NCBI RefSeq assembly: GCF_039926425.1
Contig: NZ_JBDSWZ010000072.1
Coordinates: forward strand, 1-19,324
Direction of reading: 5' to 3'
Source: Dokdonella_A sp039926425
Lineage (GTDB): Bacteria > Pseudomonadota > Gammaproteobacteria > Xanthomonadales > Rhodanobacteraceae
DNA length: 19,324 bases
The first letter of the stretch is position 1. The number at the start of each line of letters is the position of its first letter. Below the pieces are notes generated by a model, which was given only the letters and a program-made list of their open reading frames with translations, was not told the DNA's origin and made no database searches. The translations under genes and the position numbers were made by a program. Positions 6,832-15,385 of this stretch are shown here, piece by piece.

Positions 6832-8007
6832 TCATGCCGAGATGGCGAGCCGCTCGCTGCGATAGATGTGCGCGGTGACGAGATACACCACGACCGCCGC
6901 GAGGGTGGTGCAGACAAAGCACAGACCAAGCTCGAACGGGGTGACCGGATCGCCGCGCAGCAGTCGCATGATCGCGACCTGCTGGCCCATCAGAGGCACG
7001 GTGTACATCCAGGTCTGCGCCTTGAGCGGGAACACCGACAGCATCAACGTCGGGATCACCGGCACGAACATCAGCAGCGACAGGTACGTCTGTGCCTCGC
7101 GATAGCTTTTGGCGAATGCGGCGGCAAGCGTCTGCAGCGTCGCCAGCACGAACACCAGCGGCAGCATCACGAACAGTGTCAGCAGCGCGAAATGCGGGCC
7201 GATTTCGAGGCTCATGCCGAGCTTCTCGGTCGGCAGGAATTGTCCGGCGACCGAGAATGCAACGATGCTGAGCAGCAGCGTGGTCAACGCGAACGCACTG
7301 GTCGCGGCCAGCTTGCCGATCAGGATGCGGCCGCGACCGACCGGGTTGACCAGCAGCGGCTCGAGCGACTGGCGCTCGCGCTCGCCCGCGGTGGTGTCGA
7401 TCGCCAGCGCCATGCCGCCGACAAACACGCCGAGGATGAAGAAATACGGCAGCATGCTGAACATCGTTCCACTGCGCGCCTGCGCGGTTGACTGATCGCG
7501 CCCTGCGATCACCAGCGGCGTGTTCACCGACGGCGAGATTCCGCGCGCGATCAGACGCATCGCACCCGTGCGTCGCGAGTAGGCATCGAGCATCGACTGC
7601 AGTCGTGCGACCGACCCTTGCGCATCGCGCTGCGACTGGTCGTAGATGAGCTCGACCTGCGCGGGCTCGCCTTTGGTCCACGCGTCGGCGTAGTCGGCGG
7701 GAATGCGCAGCACCAGATCGACATCGTTGTCGCGCACCGCCTTTTCGGGATCCGCCGGCGCGGCCTTGATCTCGACGCCGCGATGACGCAGTTCCTCGAT
7801 CAGGTTCGGCGCGCGTTCGGCACCGGCGACTGGAACGGGCAGCGGCTTTTCGGCCTTTTCGATCTCGCGCGTCACCGCGGTGTTGATGATGATCACGAAC
7901 ACCAGTGGCGCGAACAGCGGGCCGGTGATCAGCGTGTTGATCACCGTGCGGCGATCACGCAGGTTCTCGCGGATTTCCTTCCAGAAGACGATCAGCGCCG
8001 TTTTCAT
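6832..8007 (-). CDS. ABC transporter permease, NatB-like (ABC-2 family)
   Basis: A 391-residue membrane protein. A cytoplasmic N-terminus (KEIRENLRDRRT) precedes a first membrane helix at about 22-44. A large extracytoplasmic domain follows to about residue 180, then five further hydrophobic segments near 182-203, 228-255, 270-298, 306-325 and 357-380. The motif TAGERERQSLEPLL at 206-219 is characteristic of NatB/CcmB-like ABC-2 permeases. It would pair with the ATPase encoded upstream on the same strand; NatAB-type systems export ions or small compounds, and the substrate here is unknown. The frame is open upstream to 8214 but that stretch only translates a palindromic repeat, so ATG at 8005-8007, which begins the usual MKTALIVFWKEI terminus, is the real start. 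Confidence 0.88.
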   Translation of the reverse strand: MKTALIVFWKEIRENLRDRRTVINTLITGPLFAPLVFVIIINTAVTREIEKAEKPLPVPVAGAERAPNLIEELRHRGVEIKAAPADPEKAVRDNDVDLVLRIPADYADAWTKGEPAQVELIYDQSQRDAQGSVARLQSMLDAYSRRTGAMRLIARGISPSVNTPLVIAGRDQSTAQARSGTMFSMLPYFFILGVFVGGMALAIDTTAGERERQSLEPLLVNPVGRGRILIGKLAATSAFALTTLLLSIVAFSVAGQFLPTEKLGMSLEIGPHFALLTLFVMLPLVFVLATLQTLAAAFAKSYREAQTYLSLLMFVPVIPTLMLSVFPLKAQTWMYTVPLMGQQVAIMRLLRGDPVTPFELGLCFVCTTLAAVVVYLVTAHIYRSERLAISA

Positions 8008-8057
8008 GCGTGCGTCTCCGACGTGTGTCCGGAGCCAAACGGTGAACACTCTGTCGA

Positions 8058-8159
8058 CGTCATTCCCGCGAACGCGGGAATCCATTTTTTGCGCCTCGCC
8101 AATACACGTTCCTGTGTGGCGAAAAAGCGCGATGGATTCCCGCTTGCGCGGGACTGACG
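8058..8159. repeat. Inverted pair of REP-like palindromes (MITE/REPIN-like)
   Basis: Two 28-base units face each other: CGTCATTCCCGCG-AAC-GCGGGAATCCAT at 8058-8085, and its near reverse complement at 8132-8159 (25 of 28 positions agree). Each unit is itself a stem-loop built on ATTCCCGC/GCGGGAAT. The 46 bases between them also show partial inverted symmetry (tcgcca with tggcga). It occupies most of the 178-base gap between the NatA-like and NatB-like genes. Such ATTCCC-GGGAAT palindromes are common dispersed elements in beta- and gammaproteobacteria, resembling Neisseria dRS3. The hairpins could lower expression of the permease relative to the ATPase. Confidence 0.75.
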
Positions 8160-8185
8160 GCACGGTAGGAATCGACTGTCGACGC

Positions 8186-8920
8186 TCACGCCGCCAGCCC
8201 CTCTTCCGATCCAATGATGCTCACGAACGCGTCCTCGAGCGTTGCCGCACCCGTCTGCGCCTTCAGCGCCTCGGGCGATTCGTCGGCCACCACGCGACCG
8301 TGCGCAATCACCACGATGCGATCGCACAGCGCACCGACCTCCTGCATGATGTGGCTGGAAAACAGCACGCAGCGGCCTTCGCTTTTCAACTTGAGCATGA
8401 AGCTGCGCATCGCGCGCGTTGCCATCACGTCGAGTCCGTTGGTCGGTTCGTCGAGGATCACGTTGCGCGGGTCGTGCACCAGCGCGCGCGCAATCGCGGT
8501 CTTCACGCGCTGGCCTTGAGAAAATCCTTCGGTGCGCCGTTCCGCAATGTCGGCCATGTCGAGCGCGGCAATGAGCGCATCGATGCGCTGGCGGCGTGTC
8601 GCCGCATCGAGCCCCTGCAGGCGCGCGAAGTAATCGATGTTCTCGCGTGCCGTCAGCCGTTTGTAGAGGCCGCGTGCGTCCGGCAGTACACCGAGGCGGC
8701 GGCGCACCGCGATCGCGTCGACCGCCGCGTCGATGCCGTCGACGAGCACTTGACCCGAGTCCGGTCGCATCAGCGTGTACAGCATGCGCAGCGTGGTGGT
8801 CTTGCCGGCGCCGTTCGGACCGAGCAGGCCGGTAATCTCACCGTCGCGGGCGACGAACGACACGCCGCCGACGGCCTTCACGTCGCCGAACGCCTTGTGC
8901 AGATCCTTCACCTCGATCAT
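8186..8920 (-). CDS. ABC transporter ATP-binding protein, NatA-like
   Basis: A 244-residue ABC ATPase. Walker A is GPNGAGKTT at 34-42; the signature is FSQGQRVKTAIARAL, a QGQ variant of LSGGQ common in NatA-type proteins; Walker B is VILDEPTNGLD; and the switch histidine is in SSHIMQEV. The C-terminal tail ATLEDAFVSIIG is typical of NatA. ATG at 8918-8920 overlaps the stop codon of the upstream peptidase gene (ATGA on the minus strand), so the two are coupled. It should power the permease encoded at 6832-8007. The open frame continues much further upstream but that part is a shadow of the peptidase gene. Confidence 0.92.
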   Translation of the reverse strand: MIEVKDLHKAFGDVKAVGGVSFVARDGEITGLLGPNGAGKTTTLRMLYTLMRPDSGQVLVDGIDAAVDAIAVRRRLGVLPDARGLYKRLTARENIDYFARLQGLDAATRRQRIDALIAALDMADIAERRTEGFSQGQRVKTAIARALVHDPRNVILDEPTNGLDVMATRAMRSFMLKLKSEGRCVLFSSHIMQEVGALCDRIVVIAHGRVVADESPEALKAQTGAATLEDAFVSIIGSEEGLAA

Positions 8921-10479
8921 GGCGCGGCTCCGTTGTAGGTCGTGAACGCGGGCGTCGCACCGAAGTCGGCGACGCAGCCGGCGTCGAGTTTCGCCGCGTC
9001 GAGCGTCTCGACAAAGGTCTTGACCAGTTTCGGGAAGCAGCCGCGCGCCATCACGCTGTGACCCTGGCCTTTCGCAACGAGCACGCGTCCGTTCGGCAGA
9101 CCCTTGACGATCTGCTCCGCGTAACGCGGCGGGGTGACCGGATCGTATTCGCCGGAGAGGATCAGCACCGGCTTGTCGCTGGCGACTGGCGCGTGGAAAT
9201 CCGCCGGCTTTTTCCCGTGCGGCCAGACCCCACACTGCGCGCGCATCACGCGTACCAGCGTGTCGCCAAGAATCAGCGGCGCATCCTGTGGACGATCGGT
9301 CAACGCGTCCGCATCTTCGGCGCAGACCACCGAAAGCTGCATGCCATTGCCGGCGAGGTCGGCGAGGTCGGCGGTGAGCAGATCTGCCTGCCCGAGCAGC
9401 GGTGCGTAGTCGCCCTTCAGTGCTCGCTCGATGCCGAGTGGCAGCAGCGCGCTGGTTTCGGTCGAGTAGGCGAACATGCGCACGATCGTCGCGAAGGTGT
9501 AGACGTCGAGCGGTCGCGACTTTTGTTCTTGGCTGCGCGGATCGCGATAGGCGACCGTCGGGGGATTTGCGGCGAGTGCATCGCGCAGCCGATACAGGTT
9601 GGCGTAGGGATCGCCGAGCGCCTTCGCACAGGCCGGTGTGCGCGTGCAATCGGCGAACTGCGCCTTGAGCGCCGCATCGAGGGCGACCGAGAAGTCCGAC
9701 CCGAGAATCTGTTCGTTGGGCACCGCGCTGTCGAGCACGACGCTACGCACGCCGTCGGGATAACGTCGCAGGAACTGCTGCGCCACCCGCGTTCCATACG
9801 ACACGCCAACGAGGTCGAACGTCGGCGCACCAAGCGCCTGGCGCACCGCTTCGAGATCCTCGACCGCCACCGTGGTCGTGTACTGCGCAGGATCGGCCGT
9901 CTTCGACACCTCATCAAGGCACACGCGGGTCTGCGTGCGCACCTTGTCGAGATCGATCTCGCGGACCGCCGCCGCGTCGACATCGGACGGATCGTCCTTG
10001 CACACCAGCGCATTCGATCCGCCGGTGCCGCGCTGATCGAGCAGCAACACGTTGTGGTGTTCGAGCAACGGGCCAAAGCCGGCAGCGGCGCGTGGCCACG
10101 CTTCGACCGCGGCCTGACCGGGTCCGCCTGCGAGCAACACCACGAGGTCGCGTGCGGTCGGCTGTTGCGCGCCGCGGATCAGCGCGAGCTTGAGGTCGAT
10201 CTGACGTCCATCTGGATGGTCGCGATTCTCGGGCACCTTGAACGGCGCGCAGAATGCCGCGGTGGTCGCCGCGGAGTTGCGCTGGTCGAGCTCGCACGGC
10301 GTAAACGCGAGCGAGCCGAGCGTGAACCCGCGTTCGCCGGCGCGCTGGACGATGGGCACGCCCTGCGTCGACACCGTGGTCTTTGCTTCGGTCGAGCCGG
10401 GCGACCACCACGCCTTCGTCGCAAAGGCGAGCACGGCCAGTCCGACAGCTGCGAGTTTCAATGCGGTGCGTGGGGTCAT
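8917..10479 (-). CDS. Secreted alpha/beta hydrolase, tripeptidyl-aminopeptidase (TAP)-like, S33 family
   Basis: A 520-residue hydrolase. The N-terminus has two positive charges followed by a hydrophobic stretch (KLAAVGLAVLAFA), a signal peptide or membrane anchor. The oxyanion region is LLAGGPGQ at 115-122, DQRGTGGS lies at 148-155, and the nucleophile is Ser227 in GVSYGTR. Asp446 (GEYDPVTPP) and His474 (GQGHSV) complete the triad. A TAP-like C-terminal domain covers roughly 400-505. Eight or so cysteines outside the leader suggest disulfides in the periplasm. Such proteins act as proline iminopeptidase or tripeptidyl aminopeptidases. ATG at 10479 was preferred because it gives a normal signal peptide and has a GAGG about 13 bases upstream; ATG at 10500 is in frame as well. 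It sits between fpr and natA on the minus strand. Confidence 0.9.
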   Translation of the reverse strand: MTPRTALKLAAVGLAVLAFATKAWWSPGSTEAKTTVSTQGVPIVQRAGERGFTLGSLAFTPCELDQRNSAATTAAFCAPFKVPENRDHPDGRQIDLKLALIRGAQQPTARDLVVLLAGGPGQAAVEAWPRAAAGFGPLLEHHNVLLLDQRGTGGSNALVCKDDPSDVDAAAVREIDLDKVRTQTRVCLDEVSKTADPAQYTTTVAVEDLEAVRQALGAPTFDLVGVSYGTRVAQQFLRRYPDGVRSVVLDSAVPNEQILGSDFSVALDAALKAQFADCTRTPACAKALGDPYANLYRLRDALAANPPTVAYRDPRSQEQKSRPLDVYTFATIVRMFAYSTETSALLPLGIERALKGDYAPLLGQADLLTADLADLAGNGMQLSVVCAEDADALTDRPQDAPLILGDTLVRVMRAQCGVWPHGKKPADFHAPVASDKPVLILSGEYDPVTPPRYAEQIVKGLPNGRVLVAKGQGHSVMARGCFPKLVKTFVETLDAAKLDAGCVADFGATPAFTTYNGAAP

Positions 10480-10520
10480 GCGACTCTGGCCTCGTTGCAT
10501 GATGCGCGGCGTGCGGAGCC

Positions 10521-11267
10521 TCAGCGCGAGGAGACGTATTTTTCGCGGCGGATGTGCGGCACCGCAAGGCCGGCTTCTTTCAGTTGCGCGAATGCCTCGT
10601 CGACCATGTTCGGATTTCCGCACAGGTACGCAATGTCGTGTTCGCCATTCGGACCGAGCGCGCCGAGCGCGACCTGTGCGTGTCCGTTGTGATCGTGCGG
10701 ACGGGGAACCGCACGCGGTGATCGACTGAAACACGGATGGAAACTGAAACCGGGCACGTCGCGCGCGAACGCCTCGAACTCGTCGCCGTACAGCAGTTCG
10801 TCTTCGTTGCGCGCGCCGTAGACCAGCGCGAACGTGCAGCCACGCTTTGCGCTCCACGCGCGGATCAGCGGCTGCATGGCGCGGTACGGCGTGACGCCGG
10901 TCCCCGTTGCGACCAGCAGATAGCGCCGGTTGGTGTCCGCCTCCATCAGGCAGAAACGGCCGTAGGGCCCGCTCGCGTCGATCGAATGGCCCTCATCGAG
11001 CTGCGACAGCAGTTCGGTTGCCGCGCCGCCGTCGACGTAGGAGACCGCGATCTCGACCCGTTTGACGGGACCACCTGTGCCGTCACCCACCGTCGCGACC
11101 GAATAGCTGCGCTTGGTCGGCTTGCCGTCGGCGTAGTGGAAATGGATCTGGATGAACTGGCCCGGCACAAAGGCGAATGCAGCGCCGTCCTCGCGTTCGA
11201 AGGACAGGTGGCGGACCGAGGGAGCCAGCATGTGGCTGGCGACGAGACGAAGCTTGAATTGATCCAT
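10521..11267 (-). CDS. fpr: Ferredoxin--NADP(+) reductase
   Basis: A 248-residue flavoprotein of the FNR superfamily without an iron-sulfur domain. FAD binding is marked by RSYS at 53-56 and the segment ASGPYGRF near 97-104. The NADP(H) domain starts with GTGVTPYRAM at 121-130 and holds YLCGNPNMVDE at 213-223 with Cys215. The C-terminus IRREKYVSSR resembles the short tails of bacterial FPR enzymes. The length equals that of E. coli Fpr. The likely role is electron transfer between NADPH and ferredoxin or flavodoxin, including oxidative-stress defence. A related reductase with another electron partner cannot be excluded. It is the first gene of the minus-strand run, 41 bases before the peptidase gene, and is divergent from the yadG-like gene. 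Confidence 0.82.
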   Translation of the reverse strand: MDQFKLRLVASHMLAPSVRHLSFEREDGAAFAFVPGQFIQIHFHYADGKPTKRSYSVATVGDGTGGPVKRVEIAVSYVDGGAATELLSQLDEGHSIDASGPYGRFCLMEADTNRRYLLVATGTGVTPYRAMQPLIRAWSAKRGCTFALVYGARNEDELLYGDEFEAFARDVPGFSFHPCFSRSPRAVPRPHDHNGHAQVALGALGPNGEHDIAYLCGNPNMVDEAFAQLKEAGLAVPHIRREKYVSSR

Positions 11268-11305
11268 CGGGGCTGGATTGGCGCGGGGCGTGCGGAACAG
11301 CCCGG

Positions 11306-11311
11306 TATACT
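11306..11311 (+). promoter_or_regulatory. Possible -10 box upstream of the yadG-like gene
   Basis: TATACT lies 46 bases before the ATG at 11358, in the 90-base region between divergent genes. The nearest -35-like hexamer, TTGGCG at 11278-11283, is 22 bases away, which is too far for a standard spacing. The core GTATAC is palindromic, and TAGTAT on the minus strand could serve fpr. The call rests on the hexamer and position only. Confidence 0.3.
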
Positions 11312-11357
11312 AGCAGGCAGCCGCGCATCCTCCCGCAGCGGCCCATACCGAGTCCCC

Positions 11358-12305
11358 ATGACCCCGATCCCTGCGCTCGACGTCGTCGAGCTGAAGAAGA
11401 CCTACGCCAATGGCGTCGAGGCGCTCAAAGGCATTTCACTCACTGTGCAGCCCGGCGATTTCTTCGCCCTGCTCGGGCCGAACGGCGCCGGCAAGTCGAC
11501 ACTGATCGGCATCCTCTCCTCGCTGGTCAACGCAACCAGCGGCGACGCGAAGATCTTCGGCGTGTCGATCCGCGAGCAGCGCAGCGAGGCAATGCGCCTG
11601 ATCGGCCTGGTGCCGCAGGAACTGAACTTCAACATGTTCGAGAAGCCGTTCGACATCTGCGTGAACCAGGCCGGCTTCTATGGAATCCCGCGCGCCGAAG
11701 CGGCCGTGCGGGCGGAGAAATACCTCAAGCAGCTGGTGCTGTGGGACAAGGCGTTCGGCGTGGCGCGCGCGATGTCGGGCGGCATGAAACGCCGGCTGAT
11801 GATCGCCCGCGCCATGATGAGCGAACCGCGCTTGCTGATCCTCGACGAACCGACCGCCGGCGTCGACATCGAGATCCGCCGCTCGATGTGGAAGTTCGTC
11901 AGTGCGATCAACGCGGCCGGCACCACGGTGATCCTCACCACGCACTACCTCGAGGAAGCCGAGCAGTTGTGCCGCAACATCGCGATCATCGACAAGGGTC
12001 GCATCATCGAGAACACCAGCATGCGGACGCTGCTGTCCAAGCTGGACATCGAAACCTTCGTGTTCGACCTGGTGCAGCCGGCGGCCAATCCACCGGATAT
12101 TCCCGGCGTGCGCTTCACGAAGATCGACGACCTCACGCTCGAGGCGGAGATGGCGCGCAACCACGACCTCAATTCGATCTTCGCCAGCCTGACCGCGCAC
12201 GGCATCGCGGTGCGCTCGATGCGCAACAAGGCAAACCGGCTGGAAGAACTGTTCGTGCGGCTGGTCGACGCGGGCAACGCCGCGCCGGGCAAGGTGGCGG
12301 CATGA
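11358..12305 (+). CDS. yadG: ABC transporter ATP-binding protein, YadG family
   Basis: A 315-residue ABC ATPase. Walker A is GPNGAGKS at 40-47; the signature is MSGGMKRRLMIARAM; Walker B is LLILDEPTAGVD; and the switch is TTHYLEEAEQLC. The stretches VNQAGFYGIPR, IRRSMWKFVSAIN and IIENTSMRTLLSKL are close to E. coli YadG, and the roughly 75-residue tail after the ATPase core is also normal for it. It pairs with the permease whose ATG overlaps its stop (ATGA at 12302-12305). The substrate of YadGH exporters is not established. The frame is open upstream to 10737, but that part is the reverse shadow of fpr; ATG at 11358 fits the family start. Confidence 0.93.
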   Translation: MTPIPALDVVELKKTYANGVEALKGISLTVQPGDFFALLGPNGAGKSTLIGILSSLVNATSGDAKIFGVSIREQRSEAMRLIGLVPQELNFNMFEKPFDICVNQAGFYGIPRAEAAVRAEKYLKQLVLWDKAFGVARAMSGGMKRRLMIARAMMSEPRLLILDEPTAGVDIEIRRSMWKFVSAINAAGTTVILTTHYLEEAEQLCRNIAIIDKGRIIENTSMRTLLSKLDIETFVFDLVQPAANPPDIPGVRFTKIDDLTLEAEMARNHDLNSIFASLTAHGIAVRSMRNKANRLEELFVRLVDAGNAAPGKVAA

Positions 12306-13078
12306 GCACCCATCCGAACCTGATCGCCTTCACCACGATCACGCGCCGGGAAATCGTGCGGATCCTGCGCATCTGGCCGCAGACCCTGCTGCCGTCGGCG
12401 ATCACGATGACGCTGTACTTCGTGATCTTCGGCAAGATGGTCGGCAGCCGCATCGGCGACATCGTGCCCGGCGTCGGCTACATCGACTTCATCGTGCCCG
12501 GCCTGATCATGATGGCGGTGATCACCAACAGCTACGGCAACATCTCCTCGTCGTTCTTCGGCGCGAAAATCGGCCGCCACGTCGAGGAAATGCTCGCCTC
12601 GCCGATGCCGAGCTGGGTGATCCTCACCGGCTACGTGACGGGGTCGGTGCTGCGCGGCCTGCTGGTCGCAGTGATCGTGCTGTTGATTTCGCTGTTCTTC
12701 ACACGCATCCACCTGTATCACCCGCTGATCACCTTCTCGACCGTTCTGCTGACCTCGATCGTGTTTTCGCTCGCCGGCTTCGTCAACGCGGTGTATGCAA
12801 AGAAGTTCGACGACATCGCCCTGGTGCCCACCTTCGTGCTGACCCCGCTCACCTATCTTGGCGGCGTGTTCTATTCGGTCAACCAGCTCGGCACGCCGTG
12901 GCGCCAGATCAGCCACGCAAACCCGATCCTCTACATGGTCAACGCGTTCCGTTACGGCCTGCTCGGCATCAGCGAGATCTCGATGGGCGTGGCCTATGGC
13001 GTGATGGTCGGCTTCGCGGTGGTGCTGACGGCCGTCGGTCTCACCCTGCTCGATCGTGGCGTGGGCCTGCGTTCCTGA
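12302..13078 (+). CDS. yadH: ABC-2 type transporter permease, YadH family
   Basis: A 258-residue integral membrane protein with about six hydrophobic segments, near residues 29-46, 58-76, 104-134, 143-164, 174-190 and 224-250. The N-terminus (TTITRREIVRILRIWPQTLLPSAIT) and the conserved stretch VPTFVLTPLTYLGGVFYSV are typical of YadH/DrrB-type permeases. The start overlaps the stop of the ATPase gene by four bases, so the two subunits are translationally coupled. Function: the membrane half of an exporter of unknown substrate in the inner membrane. A 112-base gap follows before the pirin gene, with no clear terminator. Confidence 0.93.
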   Translation: MSTHPNLIAFTTITRREIVRILRIWPQTLLPSAITMTLYFVIFGKMVGSRIGDIVPGVGYIDFIVPGLIMMAVITNSYGNISSSFFGAKIGRHVEEMLASPMPSWVILTGYVTGSVLRGLLVAVIVLLISLFFTRIHLYHPLITFSTVLLTSIVFSLAGFVNAVYAKKFDDIALVPTFVLTPLTYLGGVFYSVNQLGTPWRQISHANPILYMVNAFRYGLLGISEISMGVAYGVMVGFAVVLTAVGLTLLDRGVGLRS

Positions 13079-13190
13079 CGATTGATGCCGCGGCGGGAAC
13101 GATGCGTTTCCGCACGCCCGGATGGCATTGCGCCAATGCCACCGCATATCGTTGCGAGCAGCGCCAGCGTGGCGCGACGGGGAACACACC

Positions 13191-13889
13191 ATGATCGAGC
13201 ACAGACCTTTCAACACCCTCGGCGGCGCCGACCACGGCTGGCTGAAGGCGAAGCATCATTTCTCGTTCGCCAGCTACAACGAACCCTCACGGATGGGCTG
13301 GGGCGCGCTGCGCGTGTGGAACGACGACGAGATCGCGGCGGGCAGCGGTTTCCCGCCGCACCCGCACGCGGACATGGAGATCATCACCTATGTTCGCGAG
13401 GGCGCGATCACCCACGAGGACAGCCTCGGCAACAAGGGCCGCACCGAAGCCGGTGACGTGCAGGTGATGAGCGCGGGCAGCGGCGTTCGCCATGCCGAGT
13501 ACAACGCGGAAGCCGATACCACGCGGATCTTCCAGATCTGGATCGTTCCCGATTCACGCGGCGGTGCGCCGTCGTGGGGCGCGCGTCCGTTTCCGAAAGG
13601 CGACCGCTCGGGGCGTTTTGTCAGTCTCGCCAGTGGCGTCGCCGGCGACACCGACGCGTTGCCGATCCGCGCAGATGCACGCGTGCTCGGCGCGACGCTG
13701 AAAGCGGGTGAATCGACCGAGTACACGCTCGGCGCGCAGCGGCACGCATACCTCGTGCTGGCGCAAGGCACAGCCGACGTCAACGGCGTCCATCTCGACA
13801 CGCGTGACGGTGCGGCCATTCGCGACGAGTCCGTGATCCGCATCACCGCAGTCACCGACACCGAGATCGTGCTGGTCGACAGCATCTGA
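13191..13889 (+). CDS. Pirin family protein
   Basis: A 232-residue bicupin of the pirin family. The metal-binding set of the N-terminal cupin is present: His57 and His59 in PPHPHADMEIITYV, then His101 and Glu103 in GVRHAEYN, at almost the same numbers as in human pirin. The intervening ITHEDSLGN...EAGDVQVMSAG segment is diagnostic. The family includes quercetin 2,3-dioxygenase activity (E. coli YhhW) and redox-sensing roles; the physiological function here cannot be told. ATG at 13191 is preceded by GGGGAA seven bases upstream, which decides this start over the in-frame codon at 13122. It is probably transcribed separately from yadGH. Confidence 0.93.
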   Translation: MIEHRPFNTLGGADHGWLKAKHHFSFASYNEPSRMGWGALRVWNDDEIAAGSGFPPHPHADMEIITYVREGAITHEDSLGNKGRTEAGDVQVMSAGSGVRHAEYNAEADTTRIFQIWIVPDSRGGAPSWGARPFPKGDRSGRFVSLASGVAGDTDALPIRADARVLGATLKAGESTEYTLGAQRHAYLVLAQGTADVNGVHLDTRDGAAIRDESVIRITAVTDTEIVLVDSI

Positions 13890-13900
13890 CGCAGACCGAA

Positions 13901-13969
13901 GGCCGCACGCGCTTGCGCGGTCGGCGCTTTACGCAGGAGCGCCGGCCGCAAAAAACGCGTCCGGCCTAC
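13901..13969. repeat. Degenerate GTAG-type REP pair between pirin and M28 genes
   Basis: Two imperfect stem-loops lie head to tail. One is at about 13902-13923 (GCCGCACGCGC paired with GCGCGGTCGGC, 9 of 11). The second runs from GCAGGAGCGCCGGCC at 13933-13947 to GTCCGGCCTAC at 13959-13969. The minus strand begins GTAGGCCGGACG, identical over 12 bases to the right end of the element at 15382-15465. It resembles the REP sequences with GTAG heads known from Stenotrophomonas and relatives. It fills most of the 137-base gap, downstream of the pirin stop. Confidence 0.55.
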
Positions 13970-14026
13970 GGGTCGCCAGCGGTTCGGATGAATTAGAGTG
14001 GGCATCCACTCCCGCGGAGAATGCCC

Positions 14027-15385
14027 ATGCGCACGATGATTCTGGTTTCGTTGCTCGGAGTCGTGTCGGCGCCTGCGCTCGCTGCCGACGCGCATCCGGT
14101 CGAACAGCCGCTTCTGCACGAGATCGCCGACCGGGTCAGCGCGGATGAATTGCACGCGACGATCACGCGTCTGGTCGGTTTCGGCACCCGCCACACGCTG
14201 TCGGACACGAAATCCGAAAAGCGCGGCATCGGTGCGGCGCGACGCTGGGTGAAGTCGCGCTTCGAATCGTTCTCCAGCGACTGCGGTGGCTGTCTCGACG
14301 TCGTCACGCCGTCGCAGACCTTCACCGGAAAGCGCGTGCCGCAACCGACCGAAGTGATGGACGTCGTCGCGATCCAGCGCGGCACCTCCGATCCGGATCG
14401 CGTGATCGTGATCACCGGGCACCTGGATTCGCGCGTCACCGACGTGATGGACACGACGCACGATGCGCCCGGCGCGAACGACGATGGTTCGGGCACTGCC
14501 GCGGTCATCGAAGCGGCGCGTGTGCTGTCGAAATACAAGTTCCCGGCGACGCTCGTGTATGCCGCACTGTCGGGCGAAGAGCAGGGTCTGTACGGCGGCA
14601 AGGTGCTCGCCGACTACGCGAAGCAAAAGAACTGGCAGGTCGAAACCGATCTCAACAACGACATCGTCGGCAACACGCACGGGCAGAACGGCGTGGTCGA
14701 CAACACCGTGGTGCGCGTGTTTTCCGAAGGCACCAAGAGCAACGAAACGCTCGAACAGGCGAAGTTCCGCCGCTACCACGGTGGCGAAGTCGACTCGCCG
14801 TCGCGCAACATCGCACGCTACATGAGCGCGATGGCCGACGCCTATCTCGGAAATTTCTCCGTGCGCATGGTCTACCGAACCGACCGCTACGGCCGCGGCG
14901 GAGACCAGGTGCCATTCCTCGAAGCGGGCTTCCCGGCGGTGCGGGTGACCGAGGCGCACGAGAACTACACGCGCCAGCACCAGGACCTGCGTACCGAAGG
15001 CGGCATCCACTACGGCGACACGATCGACGGCGTCGACTTCGCGTACCTCGCGCAAGTCACGCGGCTCAATGCGGTCACCATGGCGTCGCTGGCGAAAGCG
15101 CCTGCGCCGCCGTCCGGCGTCGACATCGGAGGCGCGGTCACATCCGATACCGTCGTCACCTGGAAATCCGTGCCCGCTGCGGCGACGTATCGCGTGCACT
15201 GGCGTGACACGACAGCACCTCAATGGCAACGCAGCTATGCGGCCGGCGATGAAACCACGCTGACGCTGAAGAACGCGGTGATCGACGACGGATTTTTCGG
15301 CGTGAGTGCCGTTTCCGCGGACGGCTTCGCCAGCCCGGTCGCGTTTCCCGGCGACGCCGGCAGTTTTGGACCGGCCCCGCCGTAG
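14027..15385 (+). CDS. Secreted M28-family zinc aminopeptidase
   Basis: A 452-residue exported metallopeptidase. A signal peptide (MRTMILVSLLGVVSAPALA) probably ends at residue 19 or 20. The co-catalytic two-zinc site is complete: His132 and Asp134 in GHLDSR, Asp152 in GANDDGSGT, Glu184-Glu185 in SGEEQGLYG, Asp212 in NNDIVG, and His311 in EAHENYTRQH. Cys86 and Cys89 may form a disulfide. After the catalytic domain (to about 358) comes a beta-rich region of 90 residues (VTWKSVPAAATYRVHWRD and following) that looks like a fibronectin-III-type domain. ATG at 14027 is preferred over ATG at 14021 because GGAGA at 14016-14020 then has a six-base spacing instead of none. The stop codon TAG is part of a GTAG repeat head. 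Confidence 0.92.
   Translation: MRTMILVSLLGVVSAPALAADAHPVEQPLLHEIADRVSADELHATITRLVGFGTRHTLSDTKSEKRGIGAARRWVKSRFESFSSDCGGCLDVVTPSQTFTGKRVPQPTEVMDVVAIQRGTSDPDRVIVITGHLDSRVTDVMDTTHDAPGANDDGSGTAAVIEAARVLSKYKFPATLVYAALSGEEQGLYGGKVLADYAKQKNWQVETDLNNDIVGNTHGQNGVVDNTVVRVFSEGTKSNETLEQAKFRRYHGGEVDSPSRNIARYMSAMADAYLGNFSVRMVYRTDRYGRGGDQVPFLEAGFPAVRVTEAHENYTRQHQDLRTEGGIHYGDTIDGVDFAYLAQVTRLNAVTMASLAKAPAPPSGVDIGGAVTSDTVVTWKSVPAAATYRVHWRDTTAPQWQRSYAAGDETTLTLKNAVIDDGFFGVSAVSADGFASPVAFPGDAGSFGPAPP

Noticed and set aside
8008..8214. An N-terminal extension of the NatB-like permease
   Set aside because: The in-frame extension translates the palindromic repeat and part of the ATPase gene's 3' end; the normal family start is at 8007.
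9058..10692. A 544-codon open frame on the plus strand
   Set aside because: It lies opposite the peptidase gene, which has a full catalytic triad. The translation is Arg/Glu/His-rich without motifs, as expected of an antisense shadow in GC-rich DNA.
13388..15229. A 613-codon open frame on the minus strand
   Set aside because: It is antisense to the pirin and M28 genes, both strongly supported by metal-binding residues; the translation is low-complexity shadow sequence.
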